The notes under the pieces: generated by a model
Seen by the model: the letters and a program-made list of their open reading frames with translations, nothing else
Told to the model about the DNA's origin: nothing
Databases searched by the model: none
Assembly: GCF_030409335.1 (NCBI RefSeq)
Contig: NZ_JAUFPN010000147.1
Coordinates: forward strand, 62,001 to 126,000
Length of the DNA: 64,000 nt
From: Paeniroseomonas aquatica
GTDB lineage: Bacteria > Pseudomonadota > Alphaproteobacteria > Acetobacterales > Acetobacteraceae
Reading direction: 5' to 3'
Translations under genes and position numbers: made by a program
Part shown: positions 1 through 9,793 of the stretch, piece by piece
Position numbering within the stretch: the first letter of the stretch is position 1
Layout of the letters: the number at the start of each line of letters is the position of its first letter

Positions 1-130
1 TCTCGGCTACGGCATGCGTGCAGCCATGCCGGTCGAGCCAGGCCAGGGCCCGGTTCAGCCGCTGCCGGCGCCGCTGCCCCGCGGCGGGATTGTAGATGAT
101 CAACATGCCGATCTTATCGCAATCACCCAT
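1..130 (-). CDS. Lipid kinase (diacylglycerol kinase family), N-terminal fragment
   Basis: This is the start of a minus-strand gene cut by the left edge of the window; only about 43 residues are present. After MGDCDKIG the protein continues MLIIYNPAAGQRRRQ, the first beta strand and the N-P-x-A-G phosphate-contact loop typical of DAGK-catalytic/YegS-type lipid kinases, which phosphorylate diacylglycerol or sphingoid bases with ATP. A second in-frame ATG at 106 gives a start (MLIIYNP) closer to the family norm, so the start is uncertain. It diverges from the phosphoesterase and glycosyltransferase genes to its right, which fits an envelope-lipid neighbourhood. The catalytic GGDG motif lies outside the window and cannot be checked. 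Confidence 0.6.
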   Translation of the reverse strand, partial: MGDCDKIGMLIIYNPAAGQRRRQRLNRALAWLDRHGCTHAVAE

Positions 131-354
131 GACGTTTTTCTGTCAATCCTCGGTCACGCCGCGGTCAAGCCAGTGTATTCGCGGAAACGACCCGTATCCA
201 GACTGACGTGCGGGTGACCCACAGGGCCCGTTACTGCACGGTTTCATGAAGGGTTCACGGCACGCCCGCAGCTTCCGCGTTACGGCCCCGTTGAGACCGT
301 GACCGGGATTCGGCCCACCATCGGCCGGGCCCGGCGGACAGCGAGGGCAACGCG

Positions 355-1167
355 ATGCAAGCCGCTCATCCCAAACGCCGGTACCGGGGCGTCTTCCTCT
401 CCGACACCCACCTCGGCATGCGCGGCTGCCGTGCCGACTTCCTGGCCGACTTTCTCCGCCACACCGAATGCGAGCAGCTCTACCTCGTCGGCGACATCAT
501 CGACGGCTGGCGACTGCGCAAGTCCTGGTACTGGGATCCCGACCATGACGAGGCGATCCGCCTGATCCTGAAGCTGGCGCGATCGGGCACCGAGGTCACC
601 TACATCCCGGGCAACCACGACGAGCTCTTCCGCAACTGGATGGCCCAGGGCCTCGAGGTCGCCGGCGTCCGGCTGTTGCGGGAGGCGGTCCACCACTCGG
701 CCGACGGCCGGCGCTTCCTGGTCATCCACGGCGACGAATTCGACGGTGTCATCCGCTATGCCAAGCTGCTCGCCCACCTGGGCGACTGGGCCTATGACGC
801 CGCCCTGGTCCTGAACCGCTGGTTCAACGCCGTCCGCCGCCGCCTCGGCTACCCCTACTGGTCGCTGTCGCAGTGGCTGAAGCGCCAGGTCAAGGAAGCG
901 GTGAAGGCGATCGACCGCTTCGAGGAGGCTCTGGCGAACGAGGCGCGGCGCCGCGGCCTCGACGGCGTCATCTGCGGCCACATCCACCATGCCGAGATGC
1001 GCGAGGTCCACGGCATCACCTACATGAACGACGGCGACTGGGTGGAGAGCTGCACCGCGCTCGTCGAGCACGCCGATGGCCGCTTCGAGCTGATCGACTG
1101 GGCGCGCGAGATGCGCCTTGCCGCCGCCGCGGCGGACGACCAGCGGATGGCCATCGCCCGTGCCTGA
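355..1167 (+). CDS. LpxH-like UDP-2,3-diacylglucosamine diphosphatase family phosphoesterase
   Basis: A 270-residue calcineurin-like metallophosphoesterase. All metal-binding motifs are visible: D17-x-H19 (LSDTHLG), G46-D47 with D50, G86-N87-H88-D89, H125-G126-D127 and the C-terminal G208-H209-x-H211 pair. The sequence resembles the UDP-2,3-diacylglucosamine hydrolase family (COG2908), which makes lipid X in lipid A synthesis at the inner face of the membrane. The central part (YAKLLAHLGDWAYDAAL) matches the alphaproteobacterial subgroup that often sits beside a GT4 glycosyltransferase, as here. True LpxH activity is not certain, because many alphaproteobacteria use LpxI and keep these paralogues for other lipid substrates. 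The next gene overlaps its last codons. Confidence 0.8.
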   Translation: MQAAHPKRRYRGVFLSDTHLGMRGCRADFLADFLRHTECEQLYLVGDIIDGWRLRKSWYWDPDHDEAIRLILKLARSGTEVTYIPGNHDELFRNWMAQGLEVAGVRLLREAVHHSADGRRFLVIHGDEFDGVIRYAKLLAHLGDWAYDAALVLNRWFNAVRRRLGYPYWSLSQWLKRQVKEAVKAIDRFEEALANEARRRGLDGVICGHIHHAEMREVHGITYMNDGDWVESCTALVEHADGRFELIDWAREMRLAAAAADDQRMAIARA

Positions 1168-2221
1168 CCTTGCCCTGCCGGTCGCGGAAGGCGGCGCCGC
1201 TGCCGCGGCCGGGCCGCTTCGCCTGCTGATCGTCACCGATGCCTGGACCCCCCAGGTCAACGGCGTGGTCCGTACCCTCGGGATCATGGCCAGCATGCTG
1301 CGGGCGGCGGGGGATACCGTCGAGGTCATCGGCCCCGATCGCTTCTTCAACCTCCCCATGCCCGGCTACCGGGAGATCCGCCTGGCCGTCGTCCCGCCGC
1401 GCAAGCTGGCGCGGCTGGTCGACGCCGCCATGCCCTGCGCCGTGCATATCGCCACCGAGGGACCATTGGGCTGGGCGATGCGGGCACTCTGCCGCCGCCG
1501 TGGCTGGCCCTTCACCACTGCCTTCCACACGAAATTCGCTGAGTACCTGCAAACCCGCATCGGCGTGCCCGCCGCCTGGTCCTGGCGGGTGCTGCGGCAC
1601 TTCCACCAGCCGGCCGAGGCGACCATGGCCGCCACCCCCAGCCTGCGGGCCGAGCTCGCCGCGCGCGGCTTCACCAAGGTGCGGGCCTGGACCCGCGGCG
1701 TTGACCTCGAGCGGTTCCGGCCGGCGCCGCGCGACCCGTTCGAGGGCCTGGCGCGGCCGATCTTCCTCCATGCCGGGCGGATCGCGGTGGAGAAGAACAT
1801 CGCCGCCTTCCTGGCGCTCGACCTGCCCGGCAGCAAGGTCGTGGTGGGCGACGGGCCGCAGCGCGCGGCGCTGATGCAGCGCTTTCCCGCCGCCCACTTC
1901 CTCGGCTGGCGGGACAATGGGGTGCTGGCACGGGCCTATGCCGGGGCCGATGTCTTCGTCTTCCCCTCCCGCACGGATACCTTCGGGCTGGTGCTGCTGG
2001 AGGCCATGGCCAGCGGCACGCCGGTCGCCGCCTTCCCGGTCACCGGCCCGCTGGACGTGGTGACCGACCCCCGCGCCGGCGTGCTGCACGCCGACCTGCG
2101 CACCGCCTGCCTCGCCGCCCTCGACTGCGACCGCGCCGCCGCCCGGACCCATGCCGAACGCTTCTCCTGGGCGGCATCCGTGGCGCAATTCCGCGGCGCC
2201 CTCGCCCCCTTCAAGCCATGA
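1160..2221 (+). CDS. GT4-family glycosyltransferase
   Basis: A retaining glycosyltransferase of the GT-B fold, 353 residues from a GTG at 1160. That start overlaps the end of the upstream phosphoesterase and is preferred over an ATG at 1118 lying deep inside it. The N-terminal domain opens with LLIVTDAWTPQVNGVVRTL, the acceptor-side loop of GT4 enzymes acting on lipids such as diacylglycerol or phosphatidylinositol. The C-terminal nucleotide-sugar domain carries FLHAGRIAVEKN and DTFGLVLLEAMASGTPV, where Asp takes the place of the first Glu of the E-x7-E motif. Pairing with an LpxH-like enzyme and a phospholipid methyltransferase suggests glycolipid synthesis at the cytoplasmic membrane. Donor and acceptor cannot be assigned. 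Confidence 0.8.
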   Translation: MPDLALPVAEGGAAAAAGPLRLLIVTDAWTPQVNGVVRTLGIMASMLRAAGDTVEVIGPDRFFNLPMPGYREIRLAVVPPRKLARLVDAAMPCAVHIATEGPLGWAMRALCRRRGWPFTTAFHTKFAEYLQTRIGVPAAWSWRVLRHFHQPAEATMAATPSLRAELAARGFTKVRAWTRGVDLERFRPAPRDPFEGLARPIFLHAGRIAVEKNIAAFLALDLPGSKVVVGDGPQRAALMQRFPAAHFLGWRDNGVLARAYAGADVFVFPSRTDTFGLVLLEAMASGTPVAAFPVTGPLDVVTDPRAGVLHADLRTACLAALDCDRAAARTHAERFSWAASVAQFRGALAPFKP

Positions 2222-2243
2222 CCACGCACCGGAGCAACCCTTG

Positions 2244-2858
2244 ATGCGGACCACCAGCAGCCTTGGCCAGGATGCCGACCGCCCCGGCACGGCGAACCTC
2301 CCGCTGTTCTTCCGCCGCTGGCTGTCCGACCCGCTGCAGATGGGCTCGATCGTCCCCTCCTCCCGCACCCTCTGCCGCCGCATCGCCCGCCTGGTCGCCG
2401 CCGGCGGCGAGGGGCCGGTGGTCGAGATCGGCGCCGGGACCGGGGTCATCTCCCGGGCGCTGATCGAGGCTGGCATCGCCCCCGAGCGGCTGGTGCTGGT
2501 CGAGATCGTGCCGGAGATGGCCGACCACCTGCGCGCCAGCCTGCCCGGGACCACCGTGGTCTGCGCCGATGCCTTCGCCTTGCCGCAGCACCTCGTGGCG
2601 CGGCTGCCAGGGCCAGTCGGCACCGTCATCTGCGGCATCCCGCTGGTGATGCTGCCGCTCGAGCGGCAGCGGCAGTTCGTCGCGCAGGTCGAGCGGATCG
2701 CCCCCGGCCTCGGCTTCCTGCTCTACACCTACTGCATCACCTCGCCGCTGCCATACCGCAAGCTCGGCCTCGAGGCGGTGCGGGAGGCCTGGACGCCGCG
2801 CAACTTCCCTCCCGCCAGCGTCTGGCGTTACCGTCCGCTCGGTCCGCCGGCCGGCTGA
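2244..2858 (+). CDS. PmtA-like phospholipid N-methyltransferase
   Basis: A 204-residue SAM-dependent methyltransferase. The start at 2244 is chosen because GGAG lies 9 nt upstream and the length matches the roughly 200-residue Rhodobacter/Rhizobium PmtA family. Residues 22-45 (FFRRWLSDPLQMGSIVPSS) match the N-terminal phospholipid-binding segment of that family, and VVEIGAGTGVIS at 59-70 is SAM motif I. PmtA enzymes methylate phosphatidylethanolamine towards phosphatidylcholine at the inner membrane. The gene follows the glycosyltransferase by 22 nt and probably shares its transcript. The same fold occurs in rRNA adenine dimethylases, but the N-terminal segment argues for phospholipid. Confidence 0.65.
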   Translation: MRTTSSLGQDADRPGTANLPLFFRRWLSDPLQMGSIVPSSRTLCRRIARLVAAGGEGPVVEIGAGTGVISRALIEAGIAPERLVLVEIVPEMADHLRASLPGTTVVCADAFALPQHLVARLPGPVGTVICGIPLVMLPLERQRQFVAQVERIAPGLGFLLYTYCITSPLPYRKLGLEAVREAWTPRNFPPASVWRYRPLGPPAG

Positions 2859-2940
2859 AACCCAGCTGCCATCGATGCGCCACGCAGCGGTAACATGGCC
2901 CGGCTAGGAGCAGTGCCGAACCGAACCGGATGGAATTTCC

Positions 2941-4311
2941 ATGCGCAAGCTGCTGCTGCTCGCCACCGCCGCCCTGATGCAGGCCGCGCCCGCGCTGGCC
3001 GAGATGCGTTTTGAGGCAACCCTGGCCGGGCATGCGATCCTGCCGGCGCAGAGCATGACACTGCCGCCGGGAGATGCGCCGCGGGACGCGCTGATCGCCG
3101 GCAAATTCACCAGCCCCGGCAACCTTCGCACCGACCGCACGGGCAGCATCCCCGGCACCACCGGCCCCGCCCCTTCCGGCCGTCCCACCGGCATCGCCCT
3201 GCCCTTCGTCGGCCAGGCCATTCAGGGCTTCTCCGGCATCAAGCCGGTCGAGGGCCAACCGGGCGCCTATTGGGTGCTGACCGACAACGGCTTCGGCAAC
3301 AAGCGCAACAGCCCCGACGCGTTGCTGATGCTGCACCGTATCCGGCCGGATTGGCAGAGCGGCCAGGTCGCGGTCGAGCAGACCATCTTCCTCTCCGACC
3401 CCGACCGCCGCGTGCCCTTCCGCATCACCCATGAGGCGACGGGCCCGCGCTACCTGACCGGCAGCGACTTCGACCCGGAAGCGGTCCAGCCCGTTGCCGA
3501 CGGCTTCTGGATCGGCGAGGAGTTCGGCCCCTTCCTGATCAAGATCGACCGGGAGGGCCGGGTCCGGCAGGTGGTGGAGACGGTGATCGAGGGCCGCGCC
3601 ATTCGCAGCCCGGACCACCCGGCGCTGCAGGTCCCGGCCAGCCCGGCCGCCACCACCGCCTTCGACTCCGCCCGCAGCGGTGGCTACGAAGGGCTGGCCG
3701 CCAGGCCGGACGGCAGCCGACTGTTCGCGCTGCTGGAGAAGCCGCTGCTCACCGCCGCCGGCACGCCGGAAGGCCGCTTCCTCCGCATCGTCCAGTTCGA
3801 CACCGCTCGCGCCACCTGGACGGGCCGCGTCCTGCGCTACCGCACCGAGGAAGGCACCACCTCGATCGGCGACTTCAACATGATCGACGACCGCCGCGCC
3901 CTGGTCATCGAGCGAGACGATGGCGAGGGCGACCCCTCGCTCGCCTGCGCCGCCGGCAGCAACCCGCCCGGCTGCTTCGCCAATCCGTCGCGGCTGAAGC
4001 GGATCTACGTCGTCGACCTCGGCGCCACCGATGCCGAGGGCTTCGTGCGGAAGCTCGGCCATATCGACCTGATGGCCATCCGCGACCCCGAGGGCCTGGC
4101 CCGCACCCAGGGCGATCGCGCCGCAAGCCTCCCGCGCGACCGCTTCGGCTTCCCGTTCTTCACCATCGAGAATGTCGCCGTGGTGGATGCCGACCACATC
4201 ATCGTCGGCAACGACAACAACCTCCCCTTCAGCGCCGGCCGCCACCTGACGCGAGCGGACGACAACGAGCTGGTCCTGCTGCGGGTGCCAGAGCTGCTGC
4301 GCGCGCGCTGA
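2941..4311 (+). CDS. Secreted esterase-like protein of the phytase-like beta-propeller family
   Basis: A 456-residue protein with a clear Sec signal peptide (MRKLLLLATAALMQAAPALA, cleavage near residue 20). The body matches the esterase-like activity of phytase family (PF13449 type): the landmark GFSGIKPVEGQPGAYWVLTD near the start, GYEGLAARPDG in the middle and ENVAVVDADHIIVGNDNN near the end, motifs that line a propeller-like fold. Members are periplasmic or extracellular and are proposed to act on phosphate esters; the substrate is unknown. It begins 82 nt after the methyltransferase and may have its own promoter. No metal-binding site can be proven from sequence alone. Confidence 0.75.
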   Translation: MRKLLLLATAALMQAAPALAEMRFEATLAGHAILPAQSMTLPPGDAPRDALIAGKFTSPGNLRTDRTGSIPGTTGPAPSGRPTGIALPFVGQAIQGFSGIKPVEGQPGAYWVLTDNGFGNKRNSPDALLMLHRIRPDWQSGQVAVEQTIFLSDPDRRVPFRITHEATGPRYLTGSDFDPEAVQPVADGFWIGEEFGPFLIKIDREGRVRQVVETVIEGRAIRSPDHPALQVPASPAATTAFDSARSGGYEGLAARPDGSRLFALLEKPLLTAAGTPEGRFLRIVQFDTARATWTGRVLRYRTEEGTTSIGDFNMIDDRRALVIERDDGEGDPSLACAAGSNPPGCFANPSRLKRIYVVDLGATDAEGFVRKLGHIDLMAIRDPEGLARTQGDRAASLPRDRFGFPFFTIENVAVVDADHIIVGNDNNLPFSAGRHLTRADDNELVLLRVPELLRAR

Positions 4312-4372
4312 GGATCCCAGACCGGGGGAGGATGAGGCTGCTCCGCCCCCAGTCCCGGCTTTGGCGCGGTCG

Positions 4373-4510
4373 TCAGGACCGTTCGATCGGCCACCCATGG
4401 GCCCGGCGGACGCGCCGCCGCAAGGCCAGCAGCCCGGCTGCTGCCAGGATAGCCACGGCGCCCAACAGCCAGACCGCCGGACCCCAGCCGCTTCCCTGGC
4501 CACCTTCCAT
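4373..4510 (-). CDS. Possible small single-pass membrane protein downstream of kdpC
   Basis: A 45-residue minus-strand frame in the 276-bp gap between the phytase-like gene and kdpC. It has one hydrophobic helix of about 20 residues (WLLGAVAILAAAGLLALRRR) followed by an Arg-rich tail, the look of a small membrane protein with its C terminus inside. No convincing Shine-Dalgarno is seen and the open frame extends upstream of this ATG, so the start is a guess. It lies where kdpD would be in many operons but bears no resemblance to KdpD. It could be chance in GC-rich DNA; nothing else is recognisable in this gap. Confidence 0.25.
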   Translation of the reverse strand: MEGGQGSGWGPAVWLLGAVAILAAAGLLALRRRVRRAHGWPIERS

Positions 4511-4587
4511 GCCAAGCCGCAGCCGAAGCGAGCCGAAACCCGCCCAGGCCAATTCCGCCAGCACGGCACAATGGAAAGCCGACAGGC

Positions 4588-5175
4588 TCACGGAAGCGCA
4601 TCCATCGCCAGGTTCAGTTCGAGCACGTTGACCCGCGGGTCGCCGAAGATGCCCCATTCCGGCCCTTCGGTATGCGCGGCCAGCAACGCCCTCACCCGCG
4701 CCTCCGGCAGGCCCCGCGCCGCGGCGACCCGGGCCACCTGCCGCGCCGCATTCGCCGGGCTGATATGCGGGTCGAGCCCGGAGGCGGAAGCGGTCACCGC
4801 ATCTGCCGGCACCGGCGCCGGTCCAGCCTCGGCCACCCGCGCCGTCACGCCCTGCAGCAGCGCCGCGCTCGTCGGCCCTGCCTGAGACGCCGCCGAGGCG
4901 GCTCCGTTGTATGGCGCGGCCCGGGTGCCGCCGGGCTGATCCGGGTCGGCCTCGGTCGTTACCGAGGGCCGCGGGTGGAAATAGCGCATCCCGGTGAACT
5001 GCTGACCGAGGAGCCTGGATCCCACCAGCTTTCCCCCGGCCTCCACCAGGCTGCCATTGGCAGGCCCCGGCAGCACCAATTGGGCGAAGCCCGTGAAAGC
5101 CAGCGGCACCAGGAGCCCCAGCAGCAGGGTCATACTGCCGACCATCGCAAAGGCCGGACGCAACATCGCAACCAT
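4588..5175 (-). CDS. kdpC: K+-transporting ATPase subunit C
   Basis: The 195-residue KdpC subunit of the high-affinity K+ pump KdpFABC. One N-terminal transmembrane helix (GSMTLLLGLLVPLAFTGFAQ, about 13-32) anchors a periplasmic domain. Family landmarks are FTGMRYFHPRPS, SGLDPHISPANA and a C-terminal VNVLELNLAMD. KdpC stabilises the KdpA-KdpB complex and raises its K+ and ATP affinity. It is the last recognised gene of the operon, starting 3 nt after kdpB stops. Confidence 0.95.
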   Translation of the reverse strand: MVAMLRPAFAMVGSMTLLLGLLVPLAFTGFAQLVLPGPANGSLVEAGGKLVGSRLLGQQFTGMRYFHPRPSVTTEADPDQPGGTRAAPYNGAASAASQAGPTSAALLQGVTARVAEAGPAPVPADAVTASASGLDPHISPANAARQVARVAAARGLPEARVRALLAAHTEGPEWGIFGDPRVNVLELNLAMDALP

Positions 5176-5178
5176 GAC

Positions 5179-7242
<2,064 letters not shown>

Positions 7243-7253
7243 CGGATTGCGCC

Positions 7254-8951
7254 TCAGAAGGTCTTGCCGGCGAGCATCGAGAAATGTTCGGCCAGCGGGC
7301 CGAGCGCGAGGGCGGGCATGAACTGCAGCCCGCCGAGGATCAGGATCACCCCCGCCAGCAGGCCGGCGAACAGCGGCCCATGCGTCGGGAAGGTGCCCGG
7401 CCCCTCCGCCGCCTTCACCTTGGCGGCCAACGAGCCCGCGATCGCCATCACCGGCACCACATAGGCGAAGCGCCCCAGCAGCATGGCGATGCCGAGAGTC
7501 GTGTTCAGCCAGGGCGTATCCGCGGTCAGCCCGCCGAAGGCCGAGCCGTTGTTCCCCGCCGCCGAGGTATAGGCATAGAGCATCTCGCTCAGCCCATGCG
7601 GCCCCGCCGCCGGGATCGAGGCGACCGCCACCGGCAGCACCAGCGAGGCCGCGGCGAAGCCGAGGATGGTCGCCGGCAGCACAAGCACCGCCAGCATCGC
7701 CAGCTTAATCTCCCGCGCCTGCACCTTCTTGCCGAGGTACTCCGGCGTCCGCCCCACCATCAGCCCGGCGACGAAGACCGCCAGCAGCGCGAAGACGAGG
7801 ATGCCGTAGAGGCCCGAGCCGGTGCCGCCCGGCAGCACCTCACCGAGCTGGATGAGAAACAGCGGCACCAGCCCGCCCAGCGGGGTGAAGCTGTCGAACA
7901 TCGCATTCACCGCGCCGCAGGAGGCACCGGTGGTGGTCGCGGTGAACAGCGCCGTCAGCGCCATGCCGAAGCGGACCTCCTTGCCCTCCATGTTGCCGAG
8001 TGCCGGGTCCACCCCCAGCGCCAGGTGCAGCGGGTTGCCGCCGGCCTCCGCCGCATAGACCGCGAGCGTGCCCACCAGCACGTAGCCCAGCATCACCAGC
8101 AGCAGCGCGCGGCCCTGGCGGATGTCGCCGACGATGGCGCCGAAGGTCAGCGCCAGCGCGAAGGGGATCACCTGGTGCGACCAGATCTGCAGCGCCGTCG
8201 CCAGCGCGCTCGGCCCCTCGAAAGGATGCGCCGAGTTCACCCCGAAGAAGCCGCCGCCATTGGTGCCGAGATGCTTGATGGCGATCTGCAGCGCCGCCGG
8301 GCCGAGCGGGATGACCTGCGTCGCCCCCTCGAGCGTCGTCGCCTCGGCATAGGCCGCGAGCGTCTGCGGCATCCCCATCGCCACGAAGGCGAGGCCGACC
8401 AGGATGGTCAGCGGCAGCAGCACATAGAGCGTGACGCGGACGAAATCCGCCCAGAAATTGCCGAGGTCGCGCACCCCGCCCTTGGCGAAGGCCCGCGAGA
8501 CGGCGAGTGCCAGGGCGATGCCGGTCGCCGCCGAGAGGAAGTTCTGCACGCCGAGCCCGGCCATCTGGCTGAGGTAGGACATGGCTTGCTCGCCGCTGTA
8601 GGCCTGCCAATTCGTGTTGGTCACGAAGGAGACCGCGGTATTGAAGGCGAGCCAGGGGCTCAGGCCCCCGAAGCCTTGCGGGTTGAAGGGCAGCAGCCCC
8701 TGGAAGCGCAGCAGCGCGTACAGCACGACGAAGCCCGCGGCATTGGCCGCCAGCATCGCCAGCGTATAGCCCTGCCAGCCTTGGCCGCGGGCCGGTTCTA
8801 CCCCGGCGAGGCCGAAGATCGCCCGCTCCAGCGGCGCAAGGAAGGTGACACGCCCCGCGGCGACCGCGGCGATGTAGCGCCCAAGCGGGATCGCCGCCGT
8901 GACGACGGCGGCGAGCACGAGCGCGATCTGCGCCCATCCGATCAGGGTCAT
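7254..8951 (-). CDS. kdpA: K+-transporting ATPase subunit A (K+-binding channel subunit)
   Basis: A 565-residue polytopic inner-membrane protein related to the KtrB/TrkH superfamily. The four pore-loop-like signatures can be seen: [44 protein letters not shown] and [13 protein letters not shown], which form the selectivity filter. It carries K+ across the membrane while KdpB supplies energy. The gene follows kdpF after a few bases and precedes kdpB in the canonical F-A-B-C order. Confidence 0.97.
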   Translation of the reverse strand: MTLIGWAQIALVLAAVVTAAIPLGRYIAAVAAGRVTFLAPLERAIFGLAGVEPARGQGWQGYTLAMLAANAAGFVVLYALLRFQGLLPFNPQGFGGLSPWLAFNTAVSFVTNTNWQAYSGEQAMSYLSQMAGLGVQNFLSAATGIALALAVSRAFAKGGVRDLGNFWADFVRVTLYVLLPLTILVGLAFVAMGMPQTLAAYAEATTLEGATQVIPLGPAALQIAIKHLGTNGGGFFGVNSAHPFEGPSALATALQIWSHQVIPFALALTFGAIVGDIRQGRALLLVMLGYVLVGTLAVYAAEAGGNPLHLALGVDPALGNMEGKEVRFGMALTALFTATTTGASCGAVNAMFDSFTPLGGLVPLFLIQLGEVLPGGTGSGLYGILVFALLAVFVAGLMVGRTPEYLGKKVQAREIKLAMLAVLVLPATILGFAAASLVLPVAVASIPAAGPHGLSEMLYAYTSAAGNNGSAFGGLTADTPWLNTTLGIAMLLGRFAYVVPVMAIAGSLAAKVKAAEGPGTFPTHGPLFAGLLAGVILILGGLQFMPALALGPLAEHFSMLAGKTF

Positions 8952-8955
8952 GGGA

Positions 8956-9042
8956 TCAGAGATCCTCGGGGCGCAGCAGCGCCCACAGCAGGTAGAACAG
9001 CAGGCCGGTGGCGACGACGCCGCCCAGGATCAGGCCGAACAT
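8956..9042 (-). CDS. kdpF: K+-transporting ATPase small subunit F
   Basis: A 28-residue, almost wholly hydrophobic peptide ([28 protein letters not shown]) immediately upstream of kdpA. The ending A-L-L-x-P-E-x-L is the hallmark of KdpF, which binds KdpA and stabilises the pump. It is too short for routine gene finders and was read from the reverse complement by hand. The stop lies only 4 nt before the kdpA start codon. Confidence 0.9.
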   Translation of the reverse strand: MFGLILGGVVATGLLFYLLWALLRPEDL

Positions 9043-9056
9043 GGCGGTCTCCCGGG

Positions 9057-9140
9057 TCAGACGCGGTCGCAGGCGGCGGCATAGGCGGCCAGCAGGCCGA
9101 AGAGGCCAATGCCGAGGGCAAGCAGGATCAGGTCAGGCAT
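9057..9140 (-). CDS. 27-residue membrane peptide at the head of the kdp operon
   Basis: A short minus-strand frame (MPDLILLALGIGLFGLLAAY, then AAACDRV) with a textbook GGAG 5 nt before its ATG, ending 14 nt before the kdpF start. It is one hydrophobic helix with an A-A-C-D-R tail. Short frames of this look, ending in a Cys-Asp/Glu-Arg motif, are recalled from memory upstream of kdpF in other proteobacteria; that recollection needs a search. Position, ribosome site and composition suggest a genuine extra Kdp-associated micropeptide, perhaps another small subunit or a translational leader. Confidence 0.6.
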   Translation of the reverse strand: MPDLILLALGIGLFGLLAAYAAACDRV

Positions 9141-9230
9141 GTTGGCTCCAGGCCGGAACGAAGGGTCCGGCTGGGAGGGAGCCTGCCTAACGAGGGCGAA
9201 AGCCCGCCATGCGGAAGCGGCGGGGGCGGT

Positions 9231-9247
9231 GTAAGGCCGGCGTAAGG
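9231..9247 (-). promoter_or_regulatory. 11-bp-spaced direct repeat upstream of kdp: candidate OmpR/KdpE-type site
   Basis: On the plus strand GTAAGG occurs at 9231-9236 and again at 9242-9247, which reads CCTTAC-N5-CCTTAC toward the kdp genes. Direct repeats with 11-bp periodicity are the usual sites of OmpR/PhoB-family response regulators, to which KdpE belongs. It lies about 90-105 bp upstream of the first small kdp frame. The assignment is inferred from spacing and place only. Confidence 0.35.
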
Positions 9248-9257
9248 ACCGGCAGCC

Positions 9258-9626
9258 TCAGACCCGCTTGGTGTTGCGCCAGGACGCGCGCGGCCGGGCC
9301 GCACCGCTGCCGCCACGCCGGACGACCTGGGCGCCGCCGCGGGCGGCAGCCGATTCGCCCGCCATCTCCAGCGCCGCCTCGGCATCCGCCGCCACCGCCT
9401 GCTGGGCGGTCTCCTCGACGCGCGGGGCCTCGCCGGCGATCAGCATGGCGATGGCGCCATGCGTCTCCTTGACCGCGCCGTCGTTGCGGGTCGCCACATG
9501 CGGTTCGCCGGCGATGGTGAAGATGCGGCGCTGCATCGTCAGCCGGGCAACCTGTTCATCGGTGGCGGGAAGGAAGGCGCAGCCGCTGGCCTTGGCCGCG
9601 GCGATCTGCTCAGGGGTCAGTTCCAT
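9258..9626 (-). CDS. Hypothetical protein, 122 residues
   Basis: I do not recognise this protein. The start MELTPEQIAAAKASG at 9626 is chosen because the frame upstream of it is low-complexity and covers the divergent regulatory region. Residues 1-75 look like a compact soluble domain (EQVARLTMQRRIFTIAGEPHVATR), followed by an Ala/Glu-rich helix-prone stretch and a basic tail (RRGGSGAARPRASWRNTKRV) that could bind nucleic acid. There is no signal peptide or membrane segment. It sits between the kdp operon and the efflux operon and points the same way as kdp, about 118 bp from its first small frame. Confidence 0.6.
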   Translation of the reverse strand: MELTPEQIAAAKASGCAFLPATDEQVARLTMQRRIFTIAGEPHVATRNDGAVKETHGAIAMLIAGEAPRVEETAQQAVAADAEAALEMAGESAAARGGAQVVRRGGSGAARPRASWRNTKRV

Positions 9627-9740
9627 GCCGCCAGCATAGCACTTCCGTCGCGGAGGGCGACTGCCGGCGGGGCCGGCGCCCTTCATGCTGCATCGCATCA
9701 CGAAATCCTGCGTTACGCGTCCGCGCCTTGACCGATCACT

Positions 9741-9782
9741 GGAAACGGCAGAGTTTCCATGCTCGGAAACTATTGCGTTTCC
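9741..9782. promoter_or_regulatory. Alternating inverted half-site array, candidate TetR operator of the efflux operon
   Basis: Four 6-bp half-sites alternate in orientation with exactly 6-bp spacers: GGAAAC at 9741, GTTTCC at 9753, GGAAAC at 9765 and GTTTCC at 9777. Every adjacent pair is a perfect inverted repeat with a 12-bp centre-to-centre step. The array ends 12 bp before the adaptor start codon, and a TTGACC that could be a -35 element lies at 9728-9733. The TetR-family regulator closing this operon is the obvious candidate ligand; this is inferred, but the pattern itself is seen directly. Confidence 0.7.
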
Positions 9783-9793
9783 CATTTCACCGG

